In this document: piece after piece, positions 21,037-33,058 of the stretch | Position numbering within the stretch: position 1 is the stretch's first letter | Layout: each line of letters opens with the position of its first letter | Source of the DNA: Plantago major | Taxonomy: Eukaryota; Streptophyta; Magnoliopsida; Lamiales; Plantaginaceae | Assembly (NCBI GenBank): GCA_026545765.1 | Contig: CM048840.1 | Location: 47,046,580 to 47,110,579, forward strand | Direction of reading: 5' to 3' | Length of the DNA: 64,000 bases | Program-made: the position numbers and the translations under genes | The notes under the pieces: model-generated | The model's database searches: none | What the model saw: the letters and a program-made list of their open reading frames with translations, nothing else | What the model was told of the DNA's origin: nothing

Positions 21037-22189
21037 GTATGAGTTATTTTCCCAAGTTGAACGTCTATTGTGGATGATAAATTTGCTTGCTGCTCTTGTT
21101 TTGTATTATATTTAACTGGAAGTAGTGTAGTGGATTTAAAATCCTATAAGTTCGTTTCTCTTGTAAATAATAAGTCTGTGTAGCTCTTTAGTCCAAAAAA
21201 ACTGCGAGAAGCCTTAAACCGATGAAAAATATTGTACCGGCACCTGTATGATTCTTTCAGGAAGTGCAAACCCCCTTGTTTGCGCCTCATTATGCTCATG
21301 TGTACTCTGTGTAAGTTAAGTGTGACGAACGACATGTTTTTCGTTCTTATTTGCTTGTGTCAAACCCGTTCCAATAACAGGTTTGGGGAGGAAGTTTATG
21401 TGTACCATATATTTGTATAGTGACTGTGTTCTGGTTTTTCGTTCTCTCAAAAAAATAAAATAAGTCTTGAAGTGTATCTATGGTACTGGTTACCACCGTT
21501 AGTCGTGTTGGGCACGTTTCAGATACTACCTACATACCGGCGTGGCCCTTAAAAGCTATATGACCGTGAGAGTTGATAGTACGTACACCAAACAAGCATG
21601 CATAAAAGTGTGGACTTTTGGTAAAATAGACACTACCAAAAAATTGAGACAAAATAAGCATATGGGTCATATATAAGACTACAGAATAGGAGTATGCAAA
21701 AAATTGAAAAATTGAAAAAAGAGAGAGCGATTGCCTTTTCATTAGTCTACTGCTGATTGTTTATAGAGCTGTGATAAAGTACCTTCTGACTTAACTGATC
21801 GAGTACAAATGCATGATGTATTTGAGGCTAATTTGTGACGAAAGTCACCTTCCTTGTCTCCTTACATTTCTTGAGTGATTACCCCTACTGGATACTTCCA
21901 AGACTGTGAGAGATAGTTGCATAGGATTCACTTGTGAGGTATTAGGGAGCTAGACTTAAGTATTTTTTACCTGAGAAACATCCTTGTTTGATTTTCTGTG
22001 CACTATTCTGCCAAGGTTAGTTGAGTACTAAGCTTTTGCACCTTGTGAATTTAATGTTTACAATGGTAGATTCGGTCATTTAGGAGATTAACTCTGTTAT
22101 GTGCTATTCGTTCGTTTTTGTTTCGAGTCTAGTTCTTGTCTAGGTTGTTTGTTTGCTCGAGGACGAGGAAATGTTCGGTTTGGGGAGTT
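21037..22189 (+). other. 3' interior of the LTR_A gypsy element
   Basis: This stretch has no coding sequence that I recognise. It ends in the polypurine tract TTCGGTTTGGGGAGTT (22174-22189), directly before an LTR, and an extra tract-like word (GGTTTGGGGAGG) lies near 21380. The part at about 21500-21620 matches, in reverse, the interior of ATH-1 at 32130-32330. The left part of the element is cut off by Gypsy-T. Confidence 0.7.
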
Positions 22190-23452
22190 TGATGAGACGA
22201 TAATTTAGAGTCTCATCTTGTCTTTTTTACCGTCTTTTGCCTAGTCTTTGCTTGCATTTTATAGTGTTTTTGTATGTTTTTATGCTTTGGTATTTTGTAG
22301 TGTTTCTTGTGCGTTTTTATGTTTTTTCGTGTTTTTAGGTGAAAACCAGAGTGAAAACTATGGTTCTAGAGAATTGAAATTGGAGTAATTCGGCGATAAA
22401 GGAATTGGATTCGGAGTTCGGACGAAGAATTGAGAGCCATTTTAGCGAGACTTGCAAAAGTGAAATTTTACGGAGCAGTCTAGCCATTTTGGCCATAACT
22501 CTCCCATACAATGTCCGATTGACCTGATCGCGGTGGCCATGAAAAGATAATTCAATGGGCTACAATTTTCGTTTTGGAAGCATTGGAAAATTATGTCTGT
22601 AGGAAACGTTACGAAGGTTTTAAGCTTGCCACAGCAAAAGGGTATTCTCGCCGAGGCGAGATTTCGCGAGGCAAAAAGGGGGCCTAAACGGTGTTTTTCG
22701 CCGCGGCGAGAATATTTATGGCCGCAGCGAGACGCGATTTCAGCGGCAGATTTTTCCTTTTTATACTAGAATTAGGCAATTTTTTGCCAGAACTTCATAT
22801 ATATTCGAATTTTGACCTAGAAAAAGCTCCTAGACTTGAATTCTAATATCCTTATGTTTATGCTTTGCGTATTCAGGAATATGAATTCTTTCGTCTTCAA
22901 TTCAATCATGAGTAGTTAAATATCTCCTGAATGCGGTAGCTATGTGATGGTTATGCAGATTTGAATCTAGGGTTTATATTCGTTCATATAGGTTAGTCTA
23001 GTTTGAGATTTTCGTATAACCTTCAATCCAATACGCTAGTTTGAAATCTTCTAAATTGTTTTGGTTAAGAATCGTGGGTCTGACAAACCTGACGATTTCT
23101 CTAGTTTAAAATCTTCGAAAAACAGCTTGGTTAAATTGGATTGATTGCTTTTCTGTACACCGACCGTGTGACAATATGAACGATACCTTGTATTTGAATT
23201 AGCATAACTGGATCATCACTACCGTGTTCGCTTTCTATCAATTGACAAAACATTTTATTTGCTTTTTGTTAAATTTGTGTTTTAGAAGTAAAATTATTCA
23301 AAACCTTCTTGTTACATCACAAACAAACGTTCTGCTCTATTTCGTTGTGGTAGCTTAGTTAATTCCTTAGCGAACAACTCTGTGGTTTATCTTTGTCTCT
23401 CTATAATAGCTGCTTAGTACTTGGTTTTTGAAGTAATAATTTGAGCATATCA
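22190..23452 (+). repeat. LTR_A: 3' LTR of a gypsy element (1,263 bp)
   Basis: It starts TGATGAGACGATA after a polypurine tract and ends TTGAGCATATCA, where ATH-1 LTR sequence resumes. It is related to LTR_B (minus strand, ends TGATGAGTCGAT and TTGAGCGCATCA). It carries GC-rich palindromes CTCGCCGAGGCGAG (22647-22660) and TTCGCCGCGGCGAGAA (22697-22712). No ORF of note. Confidence 0.8.
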
Positions 23453-24014
23453 GAGACCCCTGAGGTATTATTTATACTGAAAAATCCGTGCTCTGGCCGC
23501 TATTGATCAATAAGGAAGGTTTAGGAAGGCAGGCTCTTGCCTGACAAGCCAGGAAAATGGCCCAGGACAAAACAGATGCTTGACTGCGGTCACCTAGTGG
23601 CCGCAGAGACCCCTTATGCGGTCACTCGGTGACCTCCATCTTCGATTTCTGCAAATTCGAATTTGTTTTCTTCGTTCTTTGATTTCGGGCTTCGTAACTT
23701 CGTTTCCTCGAAAAGTGATCTTCTACAATGTTGTTGCATCTTCAGTTATCTTTGCATTGGTTAGTCGCATGACATGTTTTGACTCCTCGAACTCCATGCA
23801 ACAGTCAATCCGGCGTATTTGCTTAGCTTTCTCGATTTCGCACAATTATGTCGTTTTCGTGCCTGAAATCGTGCAATTCGCCAAAAAATGCGATCATGAC
23901 CTACAGAAAACACGCGAAGTTGGTAATTGACCATAAAACGACACAAATATTGCATCTAAGGCAAAAAACAAGGGTCTAAAAGCATGCTATATCGCACATT
24001 TCATTGTCACATCA
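23453..24014 (-). repeat. ATH-1 3' LTR, partial
   Basis: It matches 36776-37309 of the 5' LTR. On the plus strand it ends GTCACATCA at 24014, next to the polypurine tract CACCCCCAAACC (24015-24026). TATA-like TATTTATA lies at 23469-23476 (minus-strand promoter). Stem-forming GCGGTCACCTAGTGGCCGC is at 23586-23604. Confidence 0.85.
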
Positions 24015-24438
24015 CACCCCCAAACCAGTTTCTTGCTCATCCTTGAGCAAGGCAATAATGATAATTAAGAAGTGACCATGCAATGAGTAACAAGAATAAA
24101 CCACCACATAGACAAGCAACTAGTTTCTAGGGTTTCAAACTCTACCGACACGCTTAGTTTCCACTCCAACATATGACTCCACAGCAAACAAGTAATAAGT
24201 AAGTATCACTCGGTACAGCCAGTGGTTACAGGTGTAACCTAATGTACTTCTAGGTGTACTTCAAAATCATTACATCGCGTTAACGTTATGCAATCCTGCT
24301 TCCAAAAGTCAAGGCACAAATCAAATTAGTACTCAGGTTGGCTTGGTAAGTAAAATAGGTAGGATAATATAAAGGAGTGTATGGCAAGTATCATTAAAAG
24401 ATAACAAGGTAGAACAAGGGTATTTCAGGGGGACTTAT
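24015..24438 (-). other. ATH-1 3' interior, left of Copia-B
   Basis: A polypurine tract (GGTTTGGGGGTG on the minus strand, 24015-24026) and about 410 bp of noncoding sequence up to the Copia-B insertion. The last five bases, CTTAT (24434-24438), are the target duplication. Confidence 0.75.
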
Positions 24439-25193
24439 TGAAAGTTCACAGTGTTGAAAATTGTTACATCAATAGTTAACTTAACAGTTCCTTCCGTGTG
24501 TTGTAGGCTATTATAGGAATATTGCCTATCTTCACTAATCTTTAACCTAGCTCGACAGTTGTAGTTTTCTTGTGATTAACAAGTTGAAGATTCTGGAGAT
24601 TTGGAAGAAATAAAGGAGGCCAACTAAAGCTTCACTTATTTAAGGAAAGAGATCAAAAGATTTAATTCTTGAGGAGAATATCTCAACAAGATCTTTCAAA
24701 ATCTGGAGTCATGGGCAACTTATTATATATACAAGGTGGACTCCAGAAACAAGCAAGAAGATTAGAAACACTCTTAGCTCACAATTGATTAAGATTCTAG
24801 TCTTTGTACTTGTTGTTTTTGCTATACTTTGCGGCTGTCAGTTGGATAGGGATTGTATCTCGGTCATCTAGACTTGTCTAGATCTGTAGCTAAAGAATAG
24901 GTAGCACTGTTCTGATTAGTATAGCTTTGAAGTTCCAAGATTCACCTAGTGAAGGCTTGGACATTATTTTGTTAAATTAACTATTCATTATAGTGAATAT
25001 TTGCGACAGGCTCGACTAGTATTTTCTACATACCAGCTTAAAGAAAAACATCTCTGTGTTCTTACTTTTATATTCCGTTGTGTTATGTTTTTCTATTTTG
25101 TGTCACTGATACTTTAATTGTTATATAAACATCGGTATTAACAGTACAGTTTTTCAGTATATTAGTACAAGTCCCGATCCTTATATTCTTTCA
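24439..25193 (+). repeat. Copia-B 5' LTR
   Basis: 755 bp, TGAAAG to CTTTCA. TATA-like TATATATA is at 24724-24731. Between the LTR and the gag ATG are only 55 bp. The PBS is not clear: TGCGTCAAGAGCCA (from about 25197) could be a diverged tRNA-iMet site. Confidence 0.93.
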
Positions 25194-25248
25194 ATTTGCG
25201 TCAAGAGCCAGACACTTAATAAATTAGTGTGTCAATTTTGTACTAATT

Positions 25249-26504
25249 ATGGATTGTGTCAATCCAAGTGCTTATAGACTGTCGGTACTTGATGGCACGA
25301 ACTATTTGTACTGGAAAACCAGACTGAGAACGCACATCAAATCAATTGATGTACTTGCTTGGAAGTCTGTCCTAGAAGGGTACCAGGTTCCATTATTCAC
25401 ACCAAATTCCAATGGTGAGGTAATACCAAAACCTGAAAAACAATGGACTAGAGATGACTGGACTGAATCTACATATAATAAGAAAGCACCCAATGCTATT
25501 CTGATTTATGTTGACTCTCATATGTTCATGTTGATCTAACATTGTACCACAGGCAAGAAAGCTTGGGAAATCTTACAAGCTCACTGTGAGGGAGACCAAA
25601 GTGTCAGAGAAAGCAAAGTTAAGTTGGTATGGAACCAGTATGAGAACTTGAAAAAGGGTGAAGATGAAACCATCGAAACCTATTTCAAGAGACTTAAGAC
25701 TATCTCGAATGATTGTCATTTACTTGGTATACCTATCTATGACAATCAGCTTGTCACTAAAGCTGTTAGATCATTGTCTCTAAAATTTGAAACCAAGCGC
25801 AAAATGCTTGAAGACACCAAGTTTCTGGCTACTGTGGATTTTGATTTTCTTATGGATAACCTCAAAAATTTTGAGAAAAATCTTGAGGAACAAAAGAACA
25901 ATAAGAACAAAGCCATCTCCTTGTATACCCCTTCTAGTGATTATCAGAATCAGGAAGATGTTGTGAGTGACAATGATGAGCTAACTCTGGGGGCTTTTCA
26001 AAAAGGGTTTAATGATCTTGTCAAAAAATTTAACAAAACCAAACCTTTTGCTGAAAACTACGGATCTGAATCCTCTTCTGAACTTACTAAAACTGATCCA
26101 AAAGCTCTTGAGAAAATTGAGTGTTTAGAGTGCAATGGGTGGGGTCATTATAAGCATGAATGTGTGAATACTCTAAGAAAGGCAGGAAAATTCTATTTTG
26201 TGAGTATGAGTGAAGATATCAATGTTATGTCTGGTTCTGAAAATGATCAGATTTCTCTCAACAGCGATGTCAACAACTCTCAGGATCATACTGCTTGTGA
26301 TAATGAACTCAACAGTGATGTTGATCATAACCTTAAATTCTTTATTGGTTCACTTGTTTCAGATGAAGAGTACTCCTTTGAAGAAGAAGAGTTCACTCCA
26401 GAGCTAATGATCAATGAATTGAAAAAGATGTACGAAGAGCTCGTTGTGAAAATCAGGCAGATGAAGAGATCTGTAAGATTCTTAGAAGAAGAAATGATCA
26501 ACTG
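25249..26504 (+). pseudogene. Copia-B gag
   Basis: Gag forms the virus-like particle. The N-terminus has LSVLDGTNYLYWKTRLRTHI, typical of copia gag (UBN2 family), followed after a TAA at 25537-25539 by KKAWEILQAHCEG and the YFKRLKTISNDCHLLG region. A CCHC zinc knuckle, CX2CX4HX4C, is at 26122-26163 (CLECNGWGHYKHEC). An acidic tail and a coiled-coil-like stretch lead to a frame change near 26465-26520. The start at 25249 is the first ATG after the LTR. Confidence 0.88.
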
Positions 26505-26516
26505 AAAAGCAGGATT

Positions 26517-27660
26517 GTGGTATTGGAAACCGATATGTCAAAGAAAGAAATGGAGATACATGGTTTCATGATAGTACATCACAAAGCCAAATCCAGAATG
26601 GTAAGTGGACAAGGTAAGAAAGGTGAGTCTGAATTGAGATTTCCTAACTCGGTTGTTACTACCACTGTTGATTCAACCTTTTCAAAAACCGACACTAATT
26701 CTGAATGTGAGTCAAGTGGATTTTCTGGGTTTTTAAAAGAAACTGGCTCTAAAACCATGAACTTTTGGGAAACGCTTGTGTGTCAATACTGTCTCAGAAC
26801 TGGTCATAAAAAGAAGTTTTGTTTTCTTTATAAGAAAACTCTATCTAAATGTATGAAGGCTAAAATTGATGATCTTAAAAACACAAAAGATATTTCTGCT
26901 AAAGTTGAATCAACTGTGGTGTCAACACTGTATGAAAGCAACAGTGTAAAGAATTGGAAATGCAAATCAGATTCTGCCTGTATGGTTGCTCTATCTGCTG
27001 TCAATGCAGGTCTGTGGTATTTCGACAGTGGATGCTCTAGACATATGACAGGTGCTAAGGATTTCTTGAAGGAAGTTGTCCCTCAATCATCAGGATTGGT
27101 AACCTATGGAAGTGGTACACAAGGTAAGGTTCTTGGTAAGGGAGTTCTAAATCTTGATGGAATTCCAAACTTGTATAATGTCCTTTTCATAGATGGATTA
27201 GCTGTAAACTTGTTGAGCATAAGCCACATATGTGACGATGATCTACGTGTCTACTCTGATAAAACATCTTGCATTGTCTACAATGACAACTATGATTGTG
27301 TTAATTATGTCAGGGTACAGGTCACAGGATAACTGTTATGTGCTGAATTCCAGTTTGAAGTGTAATGCTGTCCACGTGAATGATTTTGTAATGTGGCATA
27401 AGAAATTGGGTCATGTTAATTACAGAAATCTGGAGAAACTAGTTAAAACTGAGGCTGTGTTAGGAATTCCTAAACTAACCAGTCCAGGGAAACTTGTTTG
27501 TGGTGATTGCTTAAAAGGAAAACAAGTTCGGGCTACTCACCAACCTCTAAATGTTGAAACTCAAAAGAGAGGAACTCAGGCTTGTTTTGATTTGTTGCAT
27601 ATGGATTTAATGGGTCCTATTGAAGTTGCTAGTCTAGGTGGTAGTCTACATATTTGTGAT
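26517..27660 (+). pseudogene. Copia-B gag end, protease and GAG-pre-integrase
   Basis: A coiled coil continues from gag, then comes a second CCHC knuckle (CQYCLRTGHKKKFC, 26781-26822). The retropepsin active site WYFDSGCSRHMTG is at about 27014-27052, with Asp-Ser-Gly. The GAG-pre-integrase zinc-binding part follows (WHKKLGHVNYRNLEKL, about 27393, then CGDCLKGKQ, about 27500). A frame change at about 27315-27345 and a stop near 27664 break the line. Two zinc knuckles in one gag are unusual but occur in some plant copia elements. Confidence 0.87.
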
Positions 27661-28240
27661 TGTTGATGATTTTTCCCAATATACTTGGGTCTCTTTTCTC
27701 AAAGAAACATCTGAAACTTTTAACAAGTTCAAAACCTTGTGTGCTCGTGTTAAGAATGTTCATTATGCTTATGTGAAAAGAATCCGATCTGATCATGCAA
27801 GAGAGTTTGAAAATTAATTCTTTACTCGATTCTGTGAAAAGAAAGGCATTTCTCAATAATTCTCAGCTCCCAAAACTCCTCAACAAAATGGAGTTGCGGA
27901 AAGAAAGAACAGGATTGTGGGCTGAGGCTATTAACACTGCTTGTCACATAATTAATCGAGTTTACCTTAGCCTTGGAACCAATGCGACTCCCTATGAACT
28001 TTTGAAAGGAAAGAAACCCAACTTTAAGTACATGCATGTGTTTGGTTGTGTGTGTTATATCTTGAATGATAGAGATTACCTGGGAAAATTTGATGATAAA
28101 AGTCAGAAAGGAATTTTTGTTGGCTACTCTTTGAACAGTCATGCCTATAGGGTTTATAACCCTAGGCAAAGATTATACAAGAGTCAGTCAATGTCCAATT
28201 TGATGATTCTAGTTGTTTTTCCCAAGAACAGGATACTGCA
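27588..28240 (+). pseudogene. Copia-B integrase
   Basis: Catalytic triad context: LHMDLMGP (about 27594-27617), RSDHAREFEN (about 27786-27816) and NGVAERKNR (about 27888-27913). The usual spacing survives, but the reading frame is lost near 27655, 27815 and 27860. The C-terminal part reads TPYELLKGKKPNFKYMHVFG and GIFVGYSLNSHAYRVYNPR (to about 28172). It would have inserted cDNA into the host genome. Confidence 0.88.
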
Positions 28241-28249
28241 GGTTATGAG

Positions 28250-30117
28250 ATGCTGCGATCAGAACCAATGGAGCCAAGGACACCATATTTACAGGCAATT
28301 GTTGATTCAACAGTTAATAGAACAGAAACATCTCCAGAAGATTCTAGCTCCTCCTCAGATGAATCTGATGATAAAGAACCTCTCATGAAGTTTGAAGAAC
28401 AGGTAACTGGGTCAAACTTGGATGATGTGATGCGAGATCCACCTGCAAGAGTTAGAACGGATCATCCTCCCACACAGATCATTGGCAGTCCCAATGACAG
28501 CAGGCAGCTGAGAGAAAAACTAAGGATCAATTACAAAGACATGATGAAAGCCAATATCTGCGCTGAGCAAGAAGGTAACAAGGTAAATGCCACCTGCTTT
28601 GTATCCTTGGTAGAACCTAAACACATAAATGAAGCCTTGAAAGATGATTTCTGGATTGAAGCCATGCAAGTGGAACTACACCAGTTCAGAACTAATGATG
28701 TGTGGACCTTATTCCCAAGACCCTCTAACATTAATGTTATTGGTACTAAATGGATTTTCAAAAACAAAAGTAATGAAATGGTGTAGTTACTCGAAACAAG
28801 GCAAGGCTAGTTGCTAAAGGGTTTACTCAACTTGAAGGAGTATAGTTTGATGAGACTTTTGCACCTGTTGCTAGGCTAGAATCTATTAGATTACTAATTG
28901 CTATAGCCTGTTATCTCAAAATTACTCTTCATCAAATGGATGTGAAAGGTGCTTTCTTGAATGGTTTAATTGATAAGGATGTGTATGTTGAACAGCCTAA
29001 AGGATTTGAAGATCCACATTTTCCCAGTCATGTCTATAAGCTCAAAAAGGCTGTGTATGGTTTGAAACAAGCACCTCGTGCTTGGTATGATAGATTAACA
29101 ACCTTTTTACTTGATCTTGGGTTTACTAGATGTGAGGTTGATAGAACTTTGTTTATCCTTCACAAAGGAAAAGACATATGTTGATGATATAGTATTTGGT
29201 TCTACTAACCCTTTACTGGTCAAGAAGTTTGCTGAAGATATGACAGGAACTTTTGAGATGAGCTTTATTGTTGAACTCACCTACTTCCTTGGACTGCAAA
29301 TCAAGCAAGGCAAGGATGGAATCTTTCTGTCCCAAAAAAAGTATGCTCGAAATCTGATTAAAAAGTTTGGAATGGACTGTTCTAAGAGCTCCTCCACACC
29401 TATGACTTCTACCATCAAACTGAGCAAACTAGATGTTGGTGAAACTGTTAATTCAACACTGTATCTTCCATGATTGGAACTCTTCTGTATCTCTCTGCCA
29501 GCAGACTAGACATCATGTTTGCAGTCTGTGTGTTTGCCAGGTATCAGGCTAAACCCTTAACACCTCATTTGTCTGCTATTAAACACACTCTCAAATATGT
29601 CTCTGGTACAACACACCTTGGTTTATGATACACAAAAGAAACAAATACTGATCTCATTGGGTTCAGTGATTCAGATTGGGCAGGGGATATTGATGATTGA
29701 AAGTCCACCAGTGGTGGTTGTTTCTATCTGGGAAGAAACTTAGTGTCATGGTATAGTAGAAAGCAAAATTGTGTTTCTTTATCTATTGCTGAGTCTGAAT
29801 ATGTGGCTGCGGGTAGTTGTGTCACTCAATTAATTTGGTTGAAAAATATGTTGTGTGACTATGGTCTTATGAGTGACACCTTGCTTATGTTCTGTGATAA
29901 TCTTAGTGCCATCAACATTTCTAAGAACCCGGTACAACACTCTCGTACCAAGCATATAGATATAAGGCATCACTTCCTTAGGGACTTAGTAAATTTGCAA
30001 GTTGTAGATATCCAGCATATAGAAACCAACAATCAGATGGCATATATATTCACAAAATCCTTAGATAATGAGAGATTTTCTAGTCTGAGAAGATCTCTTG
30101 GTCTGTGCTCCATGTAA
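28250..30117 (+). pseudogene. Copia-B reverse transcriptase and RNase H
   Basis: RT motifs: FWIEAMQVELHQFRTNDVW (about 28649), [46 protein letters not shown] (from 28930) and [14 protein letters not shown] (about 29055). The catalytic YVDDIVFGS is at about 29178, but a few residues normally just before it are missing and the frame shifts there. RNase H: SDSDWAGD, SIAESEYVAAGSC (about 29780), FCDNLSAINIS, RTKHIDIRHHFLRD and the C-terminal SLRRSLGLCSM, ending at 30115-30117. Stops at 28784-28786, 28843-28845, 29626-29628 and 29698-29700. Confidence 0.92.
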
Positions 30118-31094
30118 TGAGAAGAATTGTCGTCACTGTTGACCTAACATCACAGTCTAAAAGTGGGTATTTGTTTGTGATGTGTGTACATGCTTATATG
30201 AAGTCTCCCTTGTCCATGAGTTAATTAGTTTATGCATCTTACTGGATGAATAGTACTTGAAAAGTCTTTTGGTTTTTGTCTCTAGTCTTGGCACTTTCTT
30301 TCTTCCTCAACCCCTCACATTGGACTGCAGTTTGTCTGTTATGGAAGTAAAAAAAAATGGAAAAAGAGCCCAATGGAGGCCCATGCAAAAGAGACCAATG
30401 TTGGCCAAATGGAAAAAGAGCCCAATGGAGGCATTTTTTTACTTTGTATTTGTTGGCAATCTCTGGGTTTCACTCACTTTCCAAAATGGAAGTTTGACTC
30501 TCTAAGACTACATTGAGTCCCAGCATGAAACTTAAACAGAGCCCAACACTTACTTCCTGTTTTTAATGAATCTGCAGTCTTTGTTAAACCTCTCTTCTCC
30601 TATTATTGAGTGCTGATTCATAAGTTTCAAGACCGAGTGTGATTGTTCCTGTACTGTTTCCTCCAGTGAGATACGGCATCTACTGTATCTCTTTTTATCG
30701 GACATTTTCTTTTTGGGTGGTTAACTTGAGGGGGAGTGGGAAACTTTCTTATCTGCTGAGTCTGGATAGAGTTAGGATGCATTTTAAGCTGGAGTCACAG
30801 TTGATTCAACAGTAGCTCTGGAAACATTAGGACTGGCTATATATCATGATACTAGGAGTTTTCTGCAGGTGCATGCTTGTACCACTGAGGGATCTCTTGG
30901 TTTATTTTTGTCCTTTGTCACAACTCGTTTTTCCAAATAATTTTTTTTTGGGTGCATCTTGCTAGAGCATATACTGTGAGTTTTTGGTGTTTAGCAGCAG
31001 ACTTGAGCAGTGGTTTGGGTGTTTCATCACAACAAGGGGGAGAATTCTGCCATTAAGGGGGAGGTGTTGTGAAGAAAGGCAATAAGGGGGAGAT
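30118..31094 (+). other. Copia-B 3' noncoding region with repeated polypurine tracts
   Basis: No convincing coding sequence. A 26-bp direct repeat starts at 30355 and again at 30407. GGGGGAG-type purine tracts occur at 30728-30736, 31034-31042, 31055-31063 and 31084-31092; the last one adjoins the 3' LTR. Multiplied polypurine tracts upstream of the 3' LTR have been reported for Sireviruses. Confidence 0.85.
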
Positions 31095-31871
31095 CGAAAG
31101 TTCACTGTGTTGAAAGTTGTTACATCAACAATTAACTTAAATGTTCCTTCCGTGTGTTACAGGCTATTATTGGAATATTGCCTATCTTCACTAATCTTTA
31201 ACCTAGCTCGACAGTTGTAGTTTTCTTGTGATTAACAGGTTGGAGATTCTGGAGATTTGGAAGAAATAAAGGAGGCCAACTAAAGCTTTACTTATTTAAG
31301 GAAAGAGATCAAAAGATTTGATTCTTGAAGAGAATATCTCAACAAGATCTTTGAAGATGATGATAACCATGGAAAGAAGATCTGGAGTCGTGGACAACTT
31401 ATTATATATACAAGATCGACTCCGGAAACAAGCAAGAAGATTAGAGACACTCTTAGCCACAATTGATTAAGATTCTATTCTTTGTACTTGTTGTTTTTGC
31501 TATACTTTGCGGCTGTTAGTTGGATAGGGATTGTATCTCGATCATCTAGACTTTTCTAGATCTGTAGCTAAAGAATAGGTAGCACTGTTCTGATTAGTAT
31601 AGCTTTGAAGTTCCAAGATTCACCTAGTGATGGCTTGTACATTATTTTGTTAAATTCACTATTCATTATAGTGAATATTTGCCACAGGCTCAGCTGGTAT
31701 TTTCTACATACCAGCTTAAAGAAAAACATCTCTGTGTTCTTACTTTTATATTCTGCTGTGTTATGTTTTTCTGTTTTGTGTCACTGATACTTTAACTATT
31801 ATATCAACGTCGGTATTAACAGTACAGTTTTTCAGTATATTAGTACAAGTGCCGATCCTTATATTCTTTCA
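31095..31871 (+). repeat. Copia-B 3' LTR
   Basis: 777 bp. It matches the 5' LTR with few differences. The first base reads C instead of T, and about 22 bp (GATGATAACCATGG region near 31357) are present only here. TATA-like ATTATATATA is at 31401-31410. It ends CTTTCA, then TSD CTTAT at 31872-31876. Confidence 0.94.
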
Positions 31872-31876
31872 CTTAT

Positions 31877-33058
31877 CCTTTCGGACATCGAGTTCCTTCC
31901 TTCGACTTCGTCCTCTCTCAACAACAAATCATGAACACCTCCTTTATCATCGTAACTACTCCATCGGTTGCTTCACACATAGACTACTTGCTCCTTTATT
32001 TTTTTCTTTTTTCTTTTTCTTTTTGCGTACTATTTTTTGCACTCATTTTACTGACTCGTATGCTTTTTGGTCGGCCATCATTGGGATCTTTTACTCTCTA
32101 CATTTTTTGGTAGCGTCAGATTTATTGAATTCCGCACTTTTGTGCGTGCTGATTTGGCATCAACCCTCATGGACATATAGCTGCTAGGGCTACGCCGGTA
32201 TGTGGGTAGTATCTGTAACATGCCCAACACGAAAATGGTGATCACAAGGACCACAGATCCACTCCGAGACTTTTGTACCTTTGATTTTTTCGATACTTTC
32301 TTTTCTATTTTTTTATGGAGCAAGGGCTAGTGATTTTTTGCACCGGTAATAACAGTATGGCCAACAAGGTTACCTTTCGACGATGATCATCTTCCACTTC
32401 TCCCCCAAACCAATTTCTCGAACTGGGGTTAGGGTTTTCTTCTCTACTATCCCCCAAACCAATTCTCGATCATGAACAAAACATGATTCTCCTCAATTCT
32501 TTATAACTCGATGCTTTGTTTCTTCGTTCAAGCTCGACGGTAGGTTGCTATCACCGCTTAAGTAAAGAATGTATAGGATATATGGTGGAGTATCATAAGG
32601 GCTTAAGAAAGCTTTCAGCTGGGTTAGCAAAAGGTATAGAAAATAAAGACTCAAGGGTAGAAGTTTTCACACGGTTGCACACAGGACTTCAATTAGAGTA
32701 GCAAGTAAACTCACTCATCAAAGTAGTATGGGTCGGATTTCGTTTGAGAAAATATTCAGCAAGCAGCAAAGCAAGAAAACAAATCCACAGCCCCTCATCT
32801 TAGTTATGGTTCACACTCGGTACTCTCCCACAGATCAAAATATTTTTCAACAAGTAAAAGACCTTAGAAGTGACAGATAATCATGAATTAAAATGCAAAA
32901 TACTAGTGCGAATATTTAAGGTTATTACAGACCGAGCAAGTAATAGTAAAATTCCTCCCCCAAACCAAGTCAAAAGAAGATAGAGAAACTAGGAAAGTAA
33001 AGAGAAAAAGAAAAGATACTCCCCTCTCGGTGCTATTATTTCCAATCCTGATGGTTGC
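31877..33058 (-). other. ATH-1 3' interior, right of Copia-B
   Basis: Noncoding sequence. The stretch 32130-32330 is a block shared with the LTR_A and LTR_B elements. Polypurine-like words GGTTTGGGGGA (minus strand) recur near 32402, 32451, 32957 and, further on, 33430. I see no gene. Confidence 0.65.

Larger units (their letters stand above)
24439..31871 (+). mobile_element. Copia-B: complete but inactivated Ty1/copia element
   Basis: LTRs at 24439-25193 and 31095-31871 have TGAAAG/CTTTCA ends (the 3' LTR starts CGAAAG), and a perfect TSD CTTAT flanks them (24434-24438, 31872-31876). The interior reads gag, protease, integrase, RT, RNase H, then about 980 bp of noncoding sequence with repeated polypurine tracts. 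The LTRs look close to identical apart from a ~22-bp length difference near 31357, yet the coding region has many stops, so it may have been copied in a dead state or decayed quickly. Confidence 0.96.

Noticed and set aside
30257..30505. A possible small gene between RNase H and the 3' LTR of Copia-B
   Set aside because: It is built on the 26-bp direct repeat and a simple-sequence stretch, with no recognisable domain.
31849..32187. A 112-codon hydrophobic plus-strand ORF that could look like a membrane protein
   Set aside because: It crosses the Copia-B/ATH-1 boundary and the hydrophobicity comes from a T-rich tract; it is antisense to the element.
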